Made by a program: the position numbers and the translations under genes
Origin: Oscillospiraceae bacterium
GTDB lineage: Bacteria > Bacillota_A > Clostridia > Oscillospirales > Ruminococcaceae
Length of the DNA: 6,986 bases
Direction of reading: 5' to 3'
Assembly: GCA_017523995.1 (NCBI GenBank)
Contig: JAFWUX010000103.1
Location: forward strand, 1-6,986
The notes under the pieces: generated by a model
Seen by the model: the letters and a program-made list of their open reading frames with translations, nothing else
Told to the model about the DNA's origin: nothing
Databases searched by the model: none
In this document: positions 5,434 to 6,986 of the stretch, piece after piece
Position numbering within the stretch: the stretch's first letter is position 1
How the letters are laid out: each line of letters begins with the position of its first letter

Positions 5434-6075
5434 TTATTTCATCAGCGCATTTTTCATTACAGAAAGATCGTGCGCATCAAGCCGGTTATCCGCACTGAAA
5501 TCCGCCGCTTTCCAGTCCTTCAGTTCGGTATCCGGTATATTCAGCAGCCATTGCTGCAGCAGTACGTCATCCGCGCAGCGGACTGTTCCCGCGTAAAATG
5601 CCTCTGTAACGTCATCACCGGTCGTCTGCACATGCGCGAGCAGCTTCCGGTCGGTGCTGTATTTTGCAATGTCAAACTTCACGGATTCGCCTGCGCGGGT
5701 TGCCTTCGAGTCGCCGGTAATCAGATAATAGTACCCGTCGGAGGCATGATAGAAACCGCCGTAATCCGGCATCAGCTTCGGAACGAAAAAGCTCTTTGTC
5801 AGACGGAAATCCGCGTCGTAGTATTCGACATGCACCGAATCCGCACGGATGTCAAAAATCTGAACGCGCATCCAGCCGCCGTCCTCCAGCGGCACGAGAT
5901 TGGAGAACGTGACACCTCACCATATTAAATAGTTGTGGCAGTAGGTGTTAAAGCCGTCCTCGCTGAGACATGCAATGGGCTAGGTCTCTCCCGCCGCACA
6001 GACCGGCTGCACAGGCGCGGTACAGGTCAGGCACAGCAGCAGTGACGCTGTGACGGCTGCGATCTTCTTTTTCAT
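5434..6075 (-). pseudogene. Decayed secreted dockerin-type protein (two in-frame stops)
   Basis: ATG at 6075 follows GGGAGGA (6088-6082) by seven bases and starts a good signal peptide (MKKKIAAVTASLLLCL, cleavage likely near VCA-AGE). The frame meets TAG at codon 32 (5982-5980) and TGA at codon 53 (5919-5917), yet continues in the same frame, with sensible sequence, to codon 213. After the stops comes a domain rich in aromatic and acidic residues (VHVEYYDADF, GGFYHASDGYYYLITGD) of a kind seen in secreted beta-rich proteins. The C-terminal 50 residues look like a dockerin: VLLQQWLLNIPD, then the second calcium loop DFSADNRLDAHD and DLSVMKNALMK. The first calcium loop lacks its acidic ligands (FYAGTVRCADD), suggesting an internal deletion joined the body directly to the dockerin helix. 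A residual 153-codon frame from GTG at 5895 has no RBS or signal peptide. Promoter, RBS and signal peptide are intact, so decay appears fairly recent. Confidence 0.8.
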
Positions 6076-6126
6076 GTAAATTCCTCCCTTTCCGGTTTTG
6101 ATTCTGCAGCTGCCATATTTATCATG

Positions 6127-6155
6127 AGTATAGCATATTTGCGGCTGACTGTCAA
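6127..6155 (-). promoter_or_regulatory. Sigma-A promoter of the dockerin pseudogene
   Basis: On the minus strand, TTGACA (6155-6150) and TATACT (6132-6127) are separated by 17 bases, with an extended -10 (TGC before TATACT). It is almost consensus and would give a leader of about 45 bases before the ATG at 6075. Its survival suggests the pseudogene is still transcribed. Confidence 0.8.
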
Positions 6156-6440
6156 GAAATCTGCTGACGCCGGAAGCGGCTGAAGCGGGGATTTTACTGC
6201 GAAAAAAAGCGTGTACCTGTCCCCTGCTTTTTCATAACGGAAATGCGGGAGCCGGACAGCTTTCTCAAATCATACAGCAGCTCAAAAGTGCCGCTTCTTG
6301 CAGACGTTAAAGTTCAGAAACCTATACTTCTGTTTTTCTATGATCTCATTTGTGAAAGGCTGCTTTTTGCTTTGTGTATAAGCCGGGGAGTTGTAACAAC
6401 TGCATATACTTATTCAAAATAATATGTGAATTATAACATA
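6156..6440. other. Non-coding spacer between divergent promoters
   Basis: No credible gene is seen. It contains a weak A/T-rich hairpin (6204-6210 AAAAAGC with 6226-6232 GCTTTTT, 15-base loop) that could act as a terminator on either strand, and a 13-base palindrome AGTTGTAACAACT (6389-6401) about 40 bases before the -35 of the next promoter, which may be a protein-binding site. Confidence 0.4.
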
Positions 6441-6457
6441 TTGACACAAATAATATG
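6415..6457 (+). promoter_or_regulatory. Candidate operator repeats around the lectin-gene -35
   Basis: The ten-base sequence AAATAATATG occurs twice, at 6417-6426 and 6448-6457, offset by 31 bases (about three helical turns), flanking the -35 element. A separate inverted repeat, AATATGT (6421-6427) with ACATATT (6436-6442), overlaps the -35. Such an arrangement is typical of regulator binding, but the region is very AT-rich, so chance is possible. Confidence 0.35.
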
Positions 6458-6469
6458 CTGTGGTATGAT
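6441..6469 (+). promoter_or_regulatory. Sigma-A promoter of the C-type-lectin-like gene
   Basis: TTGACA (6441-6446) and TATGAT (6464-6469) with a 17-base spacer and an extended -10 (TGG before TATGAT). The predicted start near 6476 leaves about 40 bases before the ATG at 6516. Confidence 0.82.
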
Positions 6470-6515
6470 AATATTATAAAACAATGCCTGAATGACCCTG
6501 AGAGGAGTGCGCATC

Positions 6516-6986
6516 ATGAAAAAACGGTTATCAGCAATTATGATATCAGCGGCAATGGCCGCAGGCCTGTGCGGAACAGAAATGGCTGTCACGGCAGCAG
6601 ATGCTTCCGGCTCCGCAGAATGGAACGGACACAAATACCGGTTCATTGAGCTGAGCATGACATGGGACGAGGCGGACGCCTACTGCAAGGCGCAGGGCGG
6701 TCATCTTGCGACCGTCACAAGCGCAGAGGAACAGACTGTGATCGAGGGCTTGCTGGAAGCGGGCACCAAAAATCATTACTGGCTCGGCGGACAGCTCATC
6801 AGCCGGGAACTGACATGGATCACCGGTGAAACCGTTGAATATACGCACTGGGCGGGCGGTCAGCCGGATAATTACTTCGGGGATGAGGACAGCCTTGTCA
6901 TCTCTCGCGAGCCGGTCGGCTCGATCATAAAGCCTTTCGACTGGCATGATCTTAACCGGAGCGGAGAGAGCGACAATTCGTTCCGC
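6516..6986 (+). CDS. Secreted C-type-lectin-like domain protein (3' end outside window)
   Basis: 157 residues are visible and the frame is open at the window edge. ATG at 6516 follows GAGGAG. A signal peptide (MKKRLSAIMISAAMAAGL, likely cleavage near VTA-AD, residues 26-29) precedes a C-type-lectin-like domain starting at about W36. Diagnostic features are HKYRF at 39-43, the helix TWDEADAYCKAQGGHLATVTS (49-69, with C57), WLGG at 89-92, W101 in LTWITGE, W112, and QPDN at 116-119. QPD in this position is the galactose-type calcium/sugar signature in animal lectins. The usual WND is replaced by D142-W143-H144-D145. The final strand and its cysteine should follow just past the window. Bacterial members are secreted and may bind carbohydrate or protein; in Ruminococcus a dockerin can follow, which cannot be tested here. 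Ligand binding is not certain because the WND asparagine is missing. Confidence 0.85.
   Translation, partial: MKKRLSAIMISAAMAAGLCGTEMAVTAADASGSAEWNGHKYRFIELSMTWDEADAYCKAQGGHLATVTSAEEQTVIEGLLEAGTKNHYWLGGQLISRELTWITGETVEYTHWAGGQPDNYFGDEDSLVISREPVGSIIKPFDWHDLNRSGESDNSFR

Noticed and set aside
5470..5928. 152-codon plus-strand frame across the dockerin pseudogene
   Set aside because: The minus strand encodes recognisable signal peptide and dockerin sequence in one frame with promoter and RBS; the plus frame has no RBS or recognisable content.
5917..5982. Stop-codon read-through or recoding (TAG, TGA) in the minus-strand dockerin gene
   Set aside because: Two different stops occur close together, no selenocysteine-type hairpin context is evident, and the dockerin calcium loop is also damaged, so decay is simpler.
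6204..6232. A/T-rich hairpin in the 6156-6440 spacer as a defined terminator
   Set aside because: Only seven pairs with a long loop and no gene ending nearby on either strand; kept only as a note in the spacer entry.

Overview
The window looks like a chromosomal stretch from a Ruminococcus-like gut Firmicute (Oscillospiraceae). This is inferred from secreted proteins ending in type I dockerin modules, Gram-positive signal peptides, strong AGGAGG-type ribosome binding sites, sigma-A promoters with extended -10 (TGn) elements, and moderate GC content. No tRNA, rRNA, CRISPR array, transposase or integrase is visible.

Layout: (1) 2-226 is the 3' end of a dockerin-bearing gene, closed by a strong hairpin terminator at 290-326. 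(2) 360-478 holds a decayed copy of a dispersed repeat. (3) A strong promoter at 539-567 opens a five-gene rightward block. It contains two tandem paralogous membrane-anchored proteins, both starting at TTG (606-1178, 1232-1813), a secreted protein of 158 aa resembling lactococcin 972 (1935-2411), a 679-aa polytopic membrane protein of the bacteriocin-associated/putative immunity type (2477-4516), and its ABC ATPase, coupled by an ATGA overlap (4513-5148). A hairpin at 2429-2453 sits between the bacteriocin-like gene and the transporter pair and could lower transporter expression. (4) 5216-5411 is the fuller copy of the repeat. On the minus strand it carries a 30-codon ORF followed by an intrinsic terminator. 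(5) 5434-6075 (minus) is a dockerin-protein pseudogene with an intact promoter, RBS and signal peptide but two in-frame stops. (6) 6156-6440 is non-coding. (7) A near-consensus promoter (6441-6469) with flanking repeats drives a secreted C-type-lectin-like protein that runs off the window at 6986.

The central story is a probable lactococcin-972-type bacteriocin locus: secreted peptide, large FtsX-like membrane protein and ABC ATPase in the canonical order. It is preceded by two paralogous membrane-anchored proteins of unknown function that are not part of the textbook three-gene arrangement and are candidates for immunity or accessory roles. The second novelty is the two-copy repeat: the short ORF it carries differs between copies only at synonymous third positions in the shared codons, which suggests a real, dispersed small gene. 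All family assignments come from reading the translated sequence; no database search was possible.
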